Assembly: GCF_014384905.1 (NCBI RefSeq)
Contig: NZ_JACRSV010000001.1
Location: 1,178,001 to 1,242,000 of the forward strand
Reading direction: 5' to 3'
Length of the DNA stretch: 64,000 nt
Origin: Fumia xinanensis
GTDB taxonomy: Bacteria > Bacillota > Clostridia > Oscillospirales > Ruminococcaceae
Shown in pieces: positions 8,226 to 16,851 of this stretch. The position numbers were made by a program, and so were the translations under genes. Below the pieces are notes generated by a model. It was not told the origin of the DNA. It searched no databases and worked only from the letters and a program-made list of their open reading frames with translations. Position 1 is the stretch's first letter; every line of letters starts with the position of its first letter.

Positions 8226-10136
8226 TTATAAGTCCGCCGGTTCGCTTTCACGAACCACCTTTTCCCGGATGAATTTTTCGTTTTCGGGGATGGGAATCAG
8301 CTCCACCGGCTGAATGGATGCTTCTCCGCCAAATACGGGGACGTTTAAATTTTCCACCGTGTAATAACCGGGGGCGTCCACTTGAATACTGTAGCTGGCA
8401 TAAGGGTGTTCATAGCCCGGGGCCTGAGTCCACTCTCTGGGAGGAGCGGGGACGCCCCGGGGCACCGTTTCGCCGCTGATTCCTGTGGTTGTGAAGAAAT
8501 GCAGAACCGGACGCCCCTCAAAAACCCGGCTGATGGTTACGTCGGCATCGGGCACCGGCAATCCCTGCCGGGCGGTATAGGCGTAAACGGTAATGGTAGC
8601 GTTATCCGATTCCCATTCTTCCTGTTCCCGGACGGGGTAATCCGACTCGGTCTGGTAGACACCATTTGGCTGAACGGTGCTCTCCTGCCCTGATACGGCG
8701 GCTTGCGGCCGTTCTGAGGGCGCTGACAGGGCCTGCATGTCGTCCTCTGGCATGGAAGGCGTCTCCTGTCCGCTGGAAAAGGCGCTGGGCACATCGCCAG
8801 GTACAGGCCTGCTCATGCCGGTGGCGCTCAGGCGGTTCATCAGTTCCGAAGTACGGAAATTTTCGATTCCCGGGGCAGACGGCGCCGCCGCTTCTTCGGT
8901 CATAAGCAAGGAGGCTGATTCTAAATCCCGCAGAAGCTGGGGCGACATTGCAGACCCGTACATAGGGACTTCTGCTTCTTCATTTCCGGAGCGGAGCACC
9001 GAAGGGGTGACAAAAACATCTGGTCCATCAGCCGGCGCAGCACTGCCGCGGTTTTGCTCCGCTCCGGGATTGCCCGGATCCTCCGACGCCACACGGGCGA
9101 TGTTCTGTTCCCGAAGGGACACTTCCGATTGCCGCCTCTGGGGATACCGGGGCAGCGGATGGCTGGTGGGCGTGTTGGCATCTGTAGCCGTCAGGTCGGC
9201 GTATTGGGGCGCCCGGGTGCGAGCCGGGATTTCTGAGCTTTCCGGCCGAGCGGGGGGCTGGGCCGAAGTGGCCCCCCAAGGACTTTGCTCCACTGGCATA
9301 GCTGGGCGCACGCCCACGTTTCCGGAAGCCAGCGGCAGGGGGACGACTTGATTCCGGGTATTTCCGGAGGTGGGAGCCTCTGCTTGACTGGCAGGGGCCG
9401 TTCCCTGCCTCCCATTCATGGAAGCGGAAGGATTTTGCCGGACACCGCCCCCTGTCTGTTCAGGTGCAAATGCCCTGCCCTGGTTTGCAGTGACAGAATC
9501 CCTGGAAGCCTGCTGGGCGGAACCGGCTGCCGCAGATGCGCCGCTCTGATTTTGGATCGCCGGGGCGGTCGGCGCCTGCTGGAGGCCGCTTTGTTGGTTG
9601 GGAGCGACCTGCGGACGAAAAGTTGCAGGTGCGTTTACCCGCTGCCCTGCCGGCACCATCGTCCTGTTCTCAAGAGGATATAAGGGTGTGAACGGCGTCC
9701 TGCCGTCGGAAAAGTTTGCACCAGGAGCCGGTTCCCATCCACCCATCCGGAGCAGCTCCTCGTCGTCCATGGGGCTTGGGGGAATCGCCTGGGGTACCGA
9801 CTGTTCCGCTTTATTATCACCGCCCTTTACGTCAGTGCGGTTGTCTGCGTGGTTTCTCGGGCTTCCAGCAGCTTCCACCGGAACGGATGTATCCGGCATC
9901 CGCATGGGTGGCGGAGCATCGGGGAGCCGTCTTTTCTTCACCGGGTTTCCGGTGTCGATTCCTGTATTGACGGGGCCTGACCCTGAGCCGCAGGACGGCA
10001 TATTTCCGGTATAATTGGTTCCTACGTTGGAGCCAGGGCTCTGCTGAGCATAGGCGCTATGCTTGGCGTATTGCATCAGATCTTCCTGATACCGCCGGAT
10101 CATCTCATTCAAATCGTCCCTATCCGAACCGTTCAT
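8226..10136 (-). CDS. Large Pro/Gln/Ala-rich protein with C-terminal transthyretin/CnaB-like domain
   Basis: A 636-residue protein. Residues 1-25 (NEMIRRYQEDLMQYAK) form a short helix, residues about 30-510 are low-complexity and probably disordered (Pro, Gln, Ala, Ser, Gly), and residues about 515-625 form a beta-rich domain (ATITVYAYTARQGLPVPDADVTISR, then PGYYTVENLNVPVF) resembling carboxypeptidase-regulatory/CnaB folds. No signal peptide. AAAGGAGG precedes the ATG. It is first in the operon with the SpoIID-like and peptidoglycan-binding genes, 18 bases from the next one. A structural role on the forespore or coat is inference from the neighbours. The unusual composition drives the many open frames on the opposite strand. 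Confidence 0.75.
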   Translation of the reverse strand: MNGSDRDDLNEMIRRYQEDLMQYAKHSAYAQQSPGSNVGTNYTGNMPSCGSGSGPVNTGIDTGNPVKKRRLPDAPPPMRMPDTSVPVEAAGSPRNHADNRTDVKGGDNKAEQSVPQAIPPSPMDDEELLRMGGWEPAPGANFSDGRTPFTPLYPLENRTMVPAGQRVNAPATFRPQVAPNQQSGLQQAPTAPAIQNQSGASAAAGSAQQASRDSVTANQGRAFAPEQTGGGVRQNPSASMNGRQGTAPASQAEAPTSGNTRNQVVPLPLASGNVGVRPAMPVEQSPWGATSAQPPARPESSEIPARTRAPQYADLTATDANTPTSHPLPRYPQRRQSEVSLREQNIARVASEDPGNPGAEQNRGSAAPADGPDVFVTPSVLRSGNEEAEVPMYGSAMSPQLLRDLESASLLMTEEAAAPSAPGIENFRTSELMNRLSATGMSRPVPGDVPSAFSSGQETPSMPEDDMQALSAPSERPQAAVSGQESTVQPNGVYQTESDYPVREQEEWESDNATITVYAYTARQGLPVPDADVTISRVFEGRPVLHFFTTTGISGETVPRGVPAPPREWTQAPGYEHPYASYSIQVDAPGYYTVENLNVPVFGGEASIQPVELIPIPENEKFIREKVVRESEPADL

Positions 10137-10306
10137 GGATGTGTGTCCTCCTTTGCTGTATCCGTCCCTTTATTGTGGGACGAGGCTTCGTACTGTTTGA
10201 TCCGCGTTTTCCGCTTGGAAGCGGGCTTTATACCCTATCAATTTATGCAGGAGGATACGGAGTTTATGCAGAAATCACCGCCAGGAAAAACCTTTCCGGC
10301 AGCAAA

Positions 10307-10343
10307 AAACCGGGAAACGAGTTTTGTTCCCGTTTCCCGGTTT
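10307..10343 (-). terminator. Terminator of the ridA gene
   Basis: Stem AAACCGGGAAACG / CGTTTCCCGGTTT around AGTTTTGTTCC; the A6 on the plus strand gives a U run on the minus transcript. Confidence 0.8.
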
Positions 10344-10360
10344 ATTTCACGAAAATAAAA

Positions 10361-10744
10361 TCAGTCTTCCACTGCGATAGCTTCGATCTCGAACAGCGCT
10401 CCTTTGGGAAGCGCTCCCGCCTGCACGCAGGAACGGGCCGGGGTCTCGCCGGTGAAATATTTGGCGTAGATTTCGTTCACGACGGCAAAATCGGCGATAT
10501 CGGCCAAAAACAGGGTGGTTTTCACCACGTTTTCATAGCCCATACCTGCCGCTTTCAGGACTGCGCCCAGGTTTTTCATCCCCTGCTCTGCCTGAGCGGA
10601 AACGCCGCCTTCTGCTAAAACGCCGGTTTCGGGAATCAGTCCGATCTGCCCGGAAGTATAGAGCACGCCGCCCGCCTTGACCGCGTGAGAATAGGGGCCG
10701 ACTGCCGCCGGCGCGTTTTTGGCGCTGATGATTTCTTTTTTCAT
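10361..10744 (-). CDS. ridA: RidA-family reactive imine/enamine deaminase
   Basis: A 127-residue YjgF/YER057c/UK114 protein of standard length. MKKEIISAKNAPAAVGPYSHAVKAGGVLYTSGQIGL is the family N-terminus, and the substrate-binding arginine is in ARSCVQAGALPKGALFEIEAIA near the end. It hydrolyses 2-aminoacrylate and related imines released by PLP enzymes, protecting them from damage. AGAAAGGA precedes the ATG. It is 70 bases downstream of the HD-domain gene and ends at a strong terminator, so it is probably the last gene of the CDF-HD-RidA unit. Confidence 0.93.
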   Translation of the reverse strand: MKKEIISAKNAPAAVGPYSHAVKAGGVLYTSGQIGLIPETGVLAEGGVSAQAEQGMKNLGAVLKAAGMGYENVVKTTLFLADIADFAVVNEIYAKYFTGETPARSCVQAGALPKGALFEIEAIAVED

Positions 10745-10814
10745 AGGTATCGTTCCTTTCTGTAACGGCGGTTTTCCGCCCTAAATGTTAGCTATGTATG
10801 GATATAAGCAAAGC

Positions 10815-11399
10815 TTATGCGAAGCTCTGCCCTCTGGTCTCCTGCTCGTCCAAATAGGTCGCCATCAAATCAGCGGTGTGAAGCAGCACGGCGGCAGGAT
10901 ACTGCTCAAAGGCCTTAGACATGCTGTAATCCCCCGGCACGGCGGCAAACCCGCCCATGTGGTAGCGGATGGAAATGGCCTCGTCCAGCTTGAGGCGCAT
11001 AAACCGCTCGATGATAAAGACGCTTTTCTCCCCGTGTCCGTAGGGGATCTGCTCATCCACCGTGTAAAAAGGCTTTTGCTCCCAGCTGCCATTTATTTTT
11101 ACGTTTCGCATTTCCTGCTTGTAGTAGTTGGCTTTGCAGACGTCGTGTAAAAGCCCGCAGACAGCGACGGCCTCGTCGGAATAGGGGCACCCTTCCGGGT
11201 ATTCCCGCTCCATCAGGGTTTTGAGCCGCTTGTAGACGTTGACGCTGTGGAGGCATAATCCCCCCTCCTCCGCCAGATGGAACCGGGTACTTGCCGGAGC
11301 GGTGAAAAAGTCGCTCTTTGTGAGCCAATCCAGCAGTTTATCCGCTCCTCTGCGGGTGATGTGCCTCTGATAGATCTCGATAAATTCATCTTTTCCCAT
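10815..11399 (-). CDS. HD-domain phosphohydrolase-like protein
   Basis: A 194-residue protein with an HD metal-binding pattern: CLHSVNVYKRL, then AVCGLLHDVCKANYYK (the HD doublet), then a later His/Asp region (LLHTADLMATYLDE). HD proteins hydrolyse phosphate esters, often nucleotides or nucleic acid ends. The start is the ATG at 11399, nine bases after AAAGGA. The ATG at 11408 would abut the binding site. It lies 52 bases after the CDF transporter. The substrate is unknown. Confidence 0.75.
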   Translation of the reverse strand: MGKDEFIEIYQRHITRRGADKLLDWLTKSDFFTAPASTRFHLAEEGGLCLHSVNVYKRLKTLMEREYPEGCPYSDEAVAVCGLLHDVCKANYYKQEMRNVKINGSWEQKPFYTVDEQIPYGHGEKSVFIIERFMRLKLDEAISIRYHMGGFAAVPGDYSMSKAFEQYPAAVLLHTADLMATYLDEQETRGQSFA

Positions 11400-11451
11400 A
11401 TAATTCATTCCTTTCCAGGATTTGGGCATCAGGGCGGCAAAACCGCCTATT

Positions 11452-12621
11452 CTATCCAATGTAGTTGCGGTCAATATTAATGACAGTGAAGAGCTTTTCG
11501 TTCTCCTGCCGCACCATCTGCTGGATACTCTGTTTCAGGTCGTCGTCGGAGAGTTTGCAGTCAAAGGGCACTACAATGTCGAAAATCAGGTTGGTGTGGG
11601 TGTAGCCCTTGACCACCCGGAAATCGTGCATGGTAATGCCGTAGCCCATGGAGGCCAGGAGCTTCGCCGTCATTCTTTTTAGTTCGTTTGTCTCTTCGTC
11701 GTCGGTGATAATGGGGTCGAGGTGCACCACCAAAGCCATGCCCTCCCCCTGAAAGTCCCGCTCGATGTTGTCACAGATGTCATGGCTTTTGAGAATGTCG
11801 TTTTTTGCGTCCATCTCCACGTGAACCGAGGCAAAGCACCTGCCAGGGCCGTAGTCGTGAACCATCAGGTCGTGAACCCCCAGCACCCCGTCGTAGGCCC
11901 GGAGTTTTTCGAGGGTCTCGGTGACAAGCTCCTTGTTGGGAGCTTCCCCGAGCAGAGGACTCAACGTCTCGCTGACAAGTTTGATGCCGGAAATGACGAT
12001 GAATATGGCAATGGCAAGGCCGACGATGCCGTCCAGCATGGCAAAATTCGTGAGTCTGCTGACCACTGCGCAGATGAGGACCGCCGCCGTCATTAAAACG
12101 TCGTTTCGGCTGTCGGCAGCGGTGGCCTCCAGGGTGGTGGAATCGATGAGTTTACCCACCTTGCGGTTAAAAAAGAACATCCAGAGCTTTAAAAGAATGG
12201 ATACCCCCAGAATTACCACCGAAATCACGCTGAAATCCGCGGCCTCCGGGTGGATGATTTTATCGAAAGAAGATTTTGTCAGATCAAAGCCCACCAAAAC
12301 GATGAAAAAGGCCACCACCAGCCCCGATACGTACTCCATCCTCGCGTGGCCGAAGGGATGCTCCTTGTCGGCGGGGCGGCCCGACAGCTTAAAGCCGATA
12401 AGGGTCACCAAACTGCTTGTTGCGTCGGACAGGTTGTTGACGCCGTCGGCGAGAATCGAAACGCTCTTAAACAGCCAGCCCGCGATGATTTTAGCGGCGC
12501 TTAAAAGGGCGTTGCAGCAGATGCCGACGATGCCGGCCATCTTGCCGTAGCTTTCCCGCACTTTATGGTCTTTGACCTGGTCGCTGTTCTTGACGAACAG
12601 CCGGATCAGCAATGATGTCAT
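11452..12621 (-). CDS. Cation diffusion facilitator (CDF) family metal efflux transporter
   Basis: A 389-residue transporter. Helix II carries LADGVNNLSDATSSLV, matching the HxxxD/DxxxD metal site of CDF proteins. Helix V carries TAADSRNDVLMTAAVLI, the second half of the site. A cytoplasmic C-terminal domain (about residues 205-385) contains GVHDLMVHDYGPGRCFASVHVEMDA, the ferredoxin-like metal-sensing fold. Asp-rich sites suggest Mn2+, Fe2+ or Zn2+ export. The start at 12621 avoids an N-terminal extension without support. It is driven by its own promoter at 12692-12720 and is first of three genes. Confidence 0.9.
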   Translation of the reverse strand: MTSLLIRLFVKNSDQVKDHKVRESYGKMAGIVGICCNALLSAAKIIAGWLFKSVSILADGVNNLSDATSSLVTLIGFKLSGRPADKEHPFGHARMEYVSGLVVAFFIVLVGFDLTKSSFDKIIHPEAADFSVISVVILGVSILLKLWMFFFNRKVGKLIDSTTLEATAADSRNDVLMTAAVLICAVVSRLTNFAMLDGIVGLAIAIFIVISGIKLVSETLSPLLGEAPNKELVTETLEKLRAYDGVLGVHDLMVHDYGPGRCFASVHVEMDAKNDILKSHDICDNIERDFQGEGMALVVHLDPIITDDEETNELKRMTAKLLASMGYGITMHDFRVVKGYTHTNLIFDIVVPFDCKLSDDDLKQSIQQMVRQENEKLFTVINIDRNYIG

Positions 12622-12691
12622 GGAAGGATTCCTGCCTTTTTTTGGATTTATTCGGTTTCCATCACTCTTCTGAAAACCGACGGTATTTATA

Positions 12692-12720
12692 AGTATATCA
12701 ATTTTTCCTGCAAGTTGCAA
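12692..12720 (-). promoter_or_regulatory. Sigma-A promoter for the CDF transporter unit
   Basis: Minus strand TTGCAA (12720-12715), 17-base spacer, TATACT (12697-12692). Confidence 0.7.
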
Positions 12721-12799
12721 CATTTTTTATGCCCTTGAAGCCCCCTGCGCTCCGGGATCGTTCTATTGATTAAAAAGAAGATAAATTTTTCTTTTTTTC

Positions 12800-12829
12800 T
12801 TGACAAGCAGGCGCTCTGTTCCCTATAAT
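12800..12829 (+). promoter_or_regulatory. Sigma-A promoter for the TM2 protein gene
   Basis: TTGACA (12800-12805), 18-base spacer, TATAAT (12824-12829), about 75 bases before the start. Confidence 0.75.
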
Positions 12830-12904
12830 GATATCAAACACCTGCAATTTAAAACATATCGAATGGGCTTGCCCCACGGGACAGGCCGGAAAGGCGTGAA
12901 ACAC

Positions 12905-13240
12905 ATGGATGTACAAAAACTCGACCTTTACCTGATGTCCAATCAGAAATATTTCCCCCCGGAAAAAATTCCATTTATCCGGGAGAAATTGGCCGCACTG
13001 GATGACTCCCAGTTCGTCGTGGCCACGGCCATTGAACTCAAGGATCCTACCGTCATGCTCATCATCTCGATTTTCCTCGGTGGATGGGGCGTTGACCGCT
13101 TCATGATGGGCGACATCGGCATGGGAGTGTTAAAGCTTCTCACCGGCGGTGTATGCGGAATCCTCTGGCTCGTCGATGTCATCACCATTATGAACAAGGT
13201 GAAAGAACAGAATTTCAACAACTTTATGATGGTCATGTAA
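12905..13240 (+). CDS. TM2-domain membrane protein
   Basis: A 111-residue protein. The soluble N-terminus (residues 1-50) is followed by two membrane segments with the TM2 signature, IFLGGWGVDRFMMGDIGMGVLKLLT and GGVCGILWLVDVITIM (about residues 57-100). TM2 proteins are small and widespread, and their function in bacteria is unknown. GGAAAGG precedes the ATG at 12905. The gene stands alone between its own promoter and terminator. Confidence 0.85.
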   Translation: MDVQKLDLYLMSNQKYFPPEKIPFIREKLAALDDSQFVVATAIELKDPTVMLIISIFLGGWGVDRFMMGDIGMGVLKLLTGGVCGILWLVDVITIMNKVKEQNFNNFMMVM

Positions 13241-13250
13241 ATTAAATTTC

Positions 13251-13290
13251 AAAGCCGTCCGTTCCGAATTTGGGAGCGGGCGGCTTTTTT
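13251..13290 (+). terminator. Terminator of the TM2 gene
   Basis: Stem GCCGTCCGTTCC / GGAGCGGGCGGC (with G-U pairs), loop GAATTTG, then T6. Confidence 0.8.
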
Positions 13291-13303
13291 GTATGAAATA
13301 TAA

Positions 13304-13383
13304 GAACAAATTTTCTTTTTTCCAGAAATTACACTTTACAAACGCTGTTTTTGGTGGTATACTAACTATATAAACAAATGTTC
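13304..13383 (+). promoter_or_regulatory. Promoter of the radical-SAM/DUF4130 operon with two LexA-box-like sites
   Basis: The promoter is TTTACA (13335-13340), 17-base spacer, TATACT (13358-13363). It is flanked by GAACAAATTTTC (13304-13315) and AAACAAATGTTC (13372-13383). Each differs by one base from the Gram-positive LexA half-site pattern GAAC-N4-GTTC. The second lies just after the -10, where a repressor would block initiation. The promoter is clear; the SOS link is a hypothesis. Confidence 0.5.
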
Positions 13384-13514
13384 TGGTCTGCCCTGCTGTT
13401 TTGGCAAACGGTTTTTGAATCTTTGCCGCCGTGCCAAATTGGAAACAAGTTATAACAACAATATGCCCCTTTCCCAGGTGAAGGAAACTCTGCAAACAAA
13501 GGCTGGTATGGAAT

Positions 13515-14825
13515 ATGGACTTGATGGAAAAACTGACAATTTTATCGGACGCCGCCAAATACGACGCCGCCTGCACCTCCAGCGGCGTGGCAAACGTCCC
13601 CTCCGCCGGGGGAATCGGCAGCACGGCGGCCTGCGGCATCTGCCACAGTTTTGCCGCCGACGGGCGGTGCATCTCCCTTTTAAAAGTGCTGATGACAAAC
13701 GTCTGTATCTATGACTGCAAATACTGCGTAAACCGGGTCTCCCACGACACTCGGCGGGCCGCCTTCACCCCCGAGGAACTCAGTGAGCTGACCATCCAAT
13801 TTTACCGCCGCAATTACATCGAAGGGCTTTTTCTCAGTTCCGGCGTCATCAAAAACCCCGACTACACCTGCGAACAGCTTATCAAAACCCTGACCCTTCT
13901 GCGGACAGGGTACCATTTTCACGGCTACATCCACGTGAAGGCCATCCCCGGCGCCGACCCGGTGCTTTTAAACCAGCTGGGGATGCTGGCCGACCGGATG
14001 AGCATCAACATCGAGCTGCCCTCCCAGAAAAGCCTTTCTACCCTGGCCCCCGACAAATCGAAACACTCGATTCTAAAGCCCATGTCCTTTATTCAGCAGA
14101 AAATCACCGAAAGTTCTCACGACATCGTCCGCTACAAGCATGCGCCCCGCTTTGCCCCCGCCGGGCAGAGCACCCAGATGATTGTGGGCGCCACCCCTGA
14201 GACCGATTACCAAATCCTCCACCTGTCGGAATCCCTCTATAAAAAATACAGCCTGAAGAGGGTCTTTTTCTCCGCATACATGCCGGTTTCGGACAATCCC
14301 CTCCTGCCCTCGGCGGATACAAAGCCTCCTCTTCTGCGGGAGCACCGGCTCTACCAGGCGGACTGGCTGCTGCGGTTTTACGGCTTCGAGGCCCGCGAGC
14401 TTCTGGATGAGCAAAACCCCAATTTCAACCCCCTCGTCGACCCCAAATGCAACTGGGCCCTGAACCACCTGGAACTCTTCCCGGTGGATGTCAACAAAGC
14501 GCCGTTGGAAATGCTCCTGCGGGTGCCGGGTATCGGCGTCGCATCGGCAAAGCGGATCGTCACTGTCCGCCGCACCGGGTCGCTGGACTTCAAGGGCCTC
14601 AAAAAAATCGGCGTCGTCCTTAAACGGGCCCAGTATTTTATCACCTGCTCCGGCAAGCTGCCCGACGGCCTGAAAATCACCTCCGACGGCATGATCCGCT
14701 CACTGATGCCGGAGGGGTATGCCGCCGGTTTCGTGGGCGGAATCGGCGAACAGCTCTCCCTGCTCCCCGATTCATCCAGAGTTTTTCGAGAGGATGTACA
14801 CAAATGTTTAACCGGACAAATCTGA
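13515..14825 (+). CDS. Putative DNA modification/repair radical SAM protein (TIGR03916-like)
   Basis: A 436-residue enzyme. The radical SAM cluster motif is CIYDCKYC (C64, C68, C71). N-terminal cysteines C20, C40, C43 and C52 may bind a second metal centre. Residues about 325-375 contain a helix-hairpin-helix, VPGIGVASAKRIVTVR, a DNA-binding motif. Family members occur next to a DUF4130/TIGR03915 partner, and that partner overlaps the end of this gene by 22 bases. The family is predicted to act on DNA but its reaction is unknown. The ATG at 13515 has only a weak binding site (AAGG), and M4 is an alternative. Confidence 0.88.
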   Translation: MDLMEKLTILSDAAKYDAACTSSGVANVPSAGGIGSTAACGICHSFAADGRCISLLKVLMTNVCIYDCKYCVNRVSHDTRRAAFTPEELSELTIQFYRRNYIEGLFLSSGVIKNPDYTCEQLIKTLTLLRTGYHFHGYIHVKAIPGADPVLLNQLGMLADRMSINIELPSQKSLSTLAPDKSKHSILKPMSFIQQKITESSHDIVRYKHAPRFAPAGQSTQMIVGATPETDYQILHLSESLYKKYSLKRVFFSAYMPVSDNPLLPSADTKPPLLREHRLYQADWLLRFYGFEARELLDEQNPNFNPLVDPKCNWALNHLELFPVDVNKAPLEMLLRVPGIGVASAKRIVTVRRTGSLDFKGLKKIGVVLKRAQYFITCSGKLPDGLKITSDGMIRSLMPEGYAAGFVGGIGEQLSLLPDSSRVFREDVHKCLTGQI

Positions 14826-15673
14826 TCTATCGCTACGACGGCAGCTTCGACGGGCTTCTCACCTGTATTTTTACCTGCTACGAACAAAAGGAATGGCCCT
14901 TGGACATCGTCTCCGGCCAAAACGCCCAGGACACCCTCTGCCCCGCCCGCACCATTGATACCGACCTTGTAAAAGCCTCCCGAGTGGCTGCCGTACTGCC
15001 GGGAAAGCTCTCCAAAGACGGCGCCGAGTGGGTCTACCTGGGGTTTCTGACCTGCTACCCCAAAAAAGAACTGCTTTTGCTGGATTTTGTTCGCAAGGGG
15101 CTTCGTATCGGCCCGACAATCGTTCATATGCTCACTGACGACACGGTAAGCATTCTCAGCAAGGCCGTTTTCCATCTGACTCACGAGGCCCACATGCTCT
15201 CGGGATTCGTCCGGTTTTCTGACAGCGGCGGCGTCCTCTCCTCTGTGATCGAGCCAAAAAACAATGTGCTCCCCATCCTGTCGAACCACTTCTGCACCCG
15301 TTACCCTAACGAATACTTTCTCATTTATGACAAAACAAACGACCTTGCCCTCCTCCACGAACCGGGCAAACCCAGCTCCATCATCGCCGCCGACGAAATA
15401 GAGCTGCCGGAAGCCGACGATCAGGAGCTTTATTTCCGCGCCTTATGGAAGCAGTTTTACGACACCATCGCCATCGAAGGCCGCTACAACCCCCGCTGCC
15501 GGATGAACCACTGTCCCAAGCGGTTCTGGAAACACATGACGGAGTTAGGCGCCGGATTCATCAGCGGATTTCCCGCCGATTATCGGGACAAAACGCCTCC
15601 CCGGCGGGTGAGCGGCCTGCGAAACGGCGTACAGAATCACGGTTCCCCGTCGCTGGGACAATTGGGCGGATAA
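14804..15673 (+). CDS. DUF4130/TIGR03915 DNA metabolism partner protein
   Basis: A 289-residue protein. LIYRYDGSFDGLLTCIFTCYE at the N-terminus and the C-terminal EGRYNPRCRMNHCPKRFWKHMTEL (about residues 225-250) are typical of this family. In other bacteria the same domain is fused to a uracil-DNA-glycosylase-like domain (UdgX type) or placed beside the radical SAM protein. Its start lies inside the upstream gene with GAGG at 14790, implying translational coupling and a joint product. The exact reaction is unknown. A role in repair of damaged bases is inference from the family context. Confidence 0.85.
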   Translation: MFNRTNLIYRYDGSFDGLLTCIFTCYEQKEWPLDIVSGQNAQDTLCPARTIDTDLVKASRVAAVLPGKLSKDGAEWVYLGFLTCYPKKELLLLDFVRKGLRIGPTIVHMLTDDTVSILSKAVFHLTHEAHMLSGFVRFSDSGGVLSSVIEPKNNVLPILSNHFCTRYPNEYFLIYDKTNDLALLHEPGKPSSIIAADEIELPEADDQELYFRALWKQFYDTIAIEGRYNPRCRMNHCPKRFWKHMTELGAGFISGFPADYRDKTPPRRVSGLRNGVQNHGSPSLGQLGG

Positions 15674-15716
15674 ATGTGAAAATCGGCCGTAACCCCTATG
15701 TCAAGGCCATTTTTCT

Positions 15717-15742
15717 GATGTAAACCATATTGCTTTACATCA
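15717..15742. repeat. Perfect inverted repeat after the repair operon
   Basis: Arms TGATGTAAA and TTTACATCA with a loop of about 8 bases. There is no strong T run on either side, so it could be a weak terminator or a protein site. Confidence 0.4.
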
Positions 15743-15861
15743 AAACGACCTTCAGTTCTCCGTTTTCTCCCCTGCTATAGGCCCCTGCCCCCTAACGCCT
15801 CCGCGGATGGAGTCATATCCCCTTTCCGCCTCTCATAACCTGTAGAAAGGAGGTGCGGAAA

Positions 15862-16332
15862 ATGACAATGGATGAGTCTTCTTTTCCGGAAAATCCCTTC
15901 CAGTGTGAGCAAATTCCCCCGGAAGTGCAGGAGCAGCTCGCCGTTATTGATAAATCCCTTGCGTTCATCCAGCAGATTATCGCCGCGATCATCCTTAATT
16001 ACAAGGCTTTGGTCTGTCAGCGGCAGCAGCTTGTAGACACCACCTGCCATGGAGGAACCCCCGTCTGCGACTACTCGGGCATCTACCCCTTGCGATTCGC
16101 CGCCAGCGCAGTGATTCTCCGTGCGTCCGCCTTCTTTTTCGGCCTGTCGAAACAGGCGCTCTGTACCCCTCAGCAGGACTGTATCGCCAAACAGTCGGCC
16201 CAAATAAACTTTCTCGCCAGCCTTATGGTGCTGCTGGCCGCCGCCATCCGGTTTTATGATCTCAACGCAGTGGAGCAAAATCTTCCCGTTCCGGAAGCAA
16301 CTGAAACGCTGAACCAAGAGCCCACCATTTGA
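15862..16332 (+). CDS. Hypothetical small membrane-associated protein
   Basis: A 156-residue protein I do not recognise. Two long hydrophobic stretches (about residues 36-52 and 112-130: AFIQQIIAAIILNYKAL and AQINFLASLMVLLAAAI) suggest membrane helices, and five cysteines are spread between. The ATG at 15862 follows AAAGGAGG at ideal spacing; the earlier in-frame GTG overlaps the binding site. It sits alone upstream of the cysteine-rich small protein. A spore-related role would be a guess. Confidence 0.6.
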   Translation: MTMDESSFPENPFQCEQIPPEVQEQLAVIDKSLAFIQQIIAAIILNYKALVCQRQQLVDTTCHGGTPVCDYSGIYPLRFAASAVILRASAFFFGLSKQALCTPQQDCIAKQSAQINFLASLMVLLAAAIRFYDLNAVEQNLPVPEATETLNQEPTI

Positions 16333-16436
16333 ACAAAAAAATCGCTCTGGAAGTTTGACACATTTCGACATTCTCCGACATATGATGAAGTGCGGATGGG
16401 AAATCCACCGCAACTAAATAATTGGAGGAATTGATT

Positions 16437-16652
16437 ATGTGTAACTGTGGAAATAATAACTGGGACTGGGATTGGGATTTTGACAATAACGGCAATGGCA
16501 ATAGCCCGCTAATCGGCTTTGTCCCTGTATTCAGTGCAAATATCATTAATGATAATGACAACGATAATGACGATGATTTCAATGGATGCAGATGCTGCCG
16601 TTGCTTCCACGAATGCTGCAGACATTGCTGCCGCCGCTGCTGCCGCAGATAA
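16437..16652 (+). CDS. Small Asn/Asp-rich protein with cysteine-arginine tail
   Basis: A 71-residue protein with a strongly biased composition: an N-terminal MCNCGNNNWDWDWDFDNNGN run, a short hydrophobic middle (PLIGFVPVFSANII), an acidic NDNDNDNDDD stretch, then a tail of CC pairs separated by basic or His residues (CRCCRCFHECCRHCC). GGAGG precedes the ATG at 16437. The pattern recalls small cysteine-rich coat or metal-binding proteins of spore formers, but I cannot name a family. The following GCCCGC/GCGGGC hairpin (16669-16687) may end its transcript. Confidence 0.6.
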   Translation: MCNCGNNNWDWDWDFDNNGNGNSPLIGFVPVFSANIINDNDNDNDDDFNGCRCCRCFHECCRHCCRRCCRR

Positions 16653-16851
16653 TCCCAACGGTTTCACAGCCCGCTCCAATTGCGGGCAGCTACTTATTTC
16701 ATGCAAGGAGAGCCTTTTCCGGGCCACCTCCCTGCTTTTTTATTTTGAACAATTTGCTCCAATAACCAAAAATTTAACTTGACTTGAGAAATTACAGAAT
16801 TGGGCAATATTGACTAAAATTTATCAGATAGCGTTATTATATTAACGATTG

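Noticed and set aside
8382..10014. Several long plus-strand frames opposite the Pro/Gln/Ala-rich gene
   Set aside because: Low-complexity GC-rich coding sequence opens several antisense frames; none has a family motif.
14378..15358. 326-codon minus-strand frame opposite the radical-SAM/DUF4130 genes
   Set aside because: Antisense shadow of two conserved, overlapping genes.
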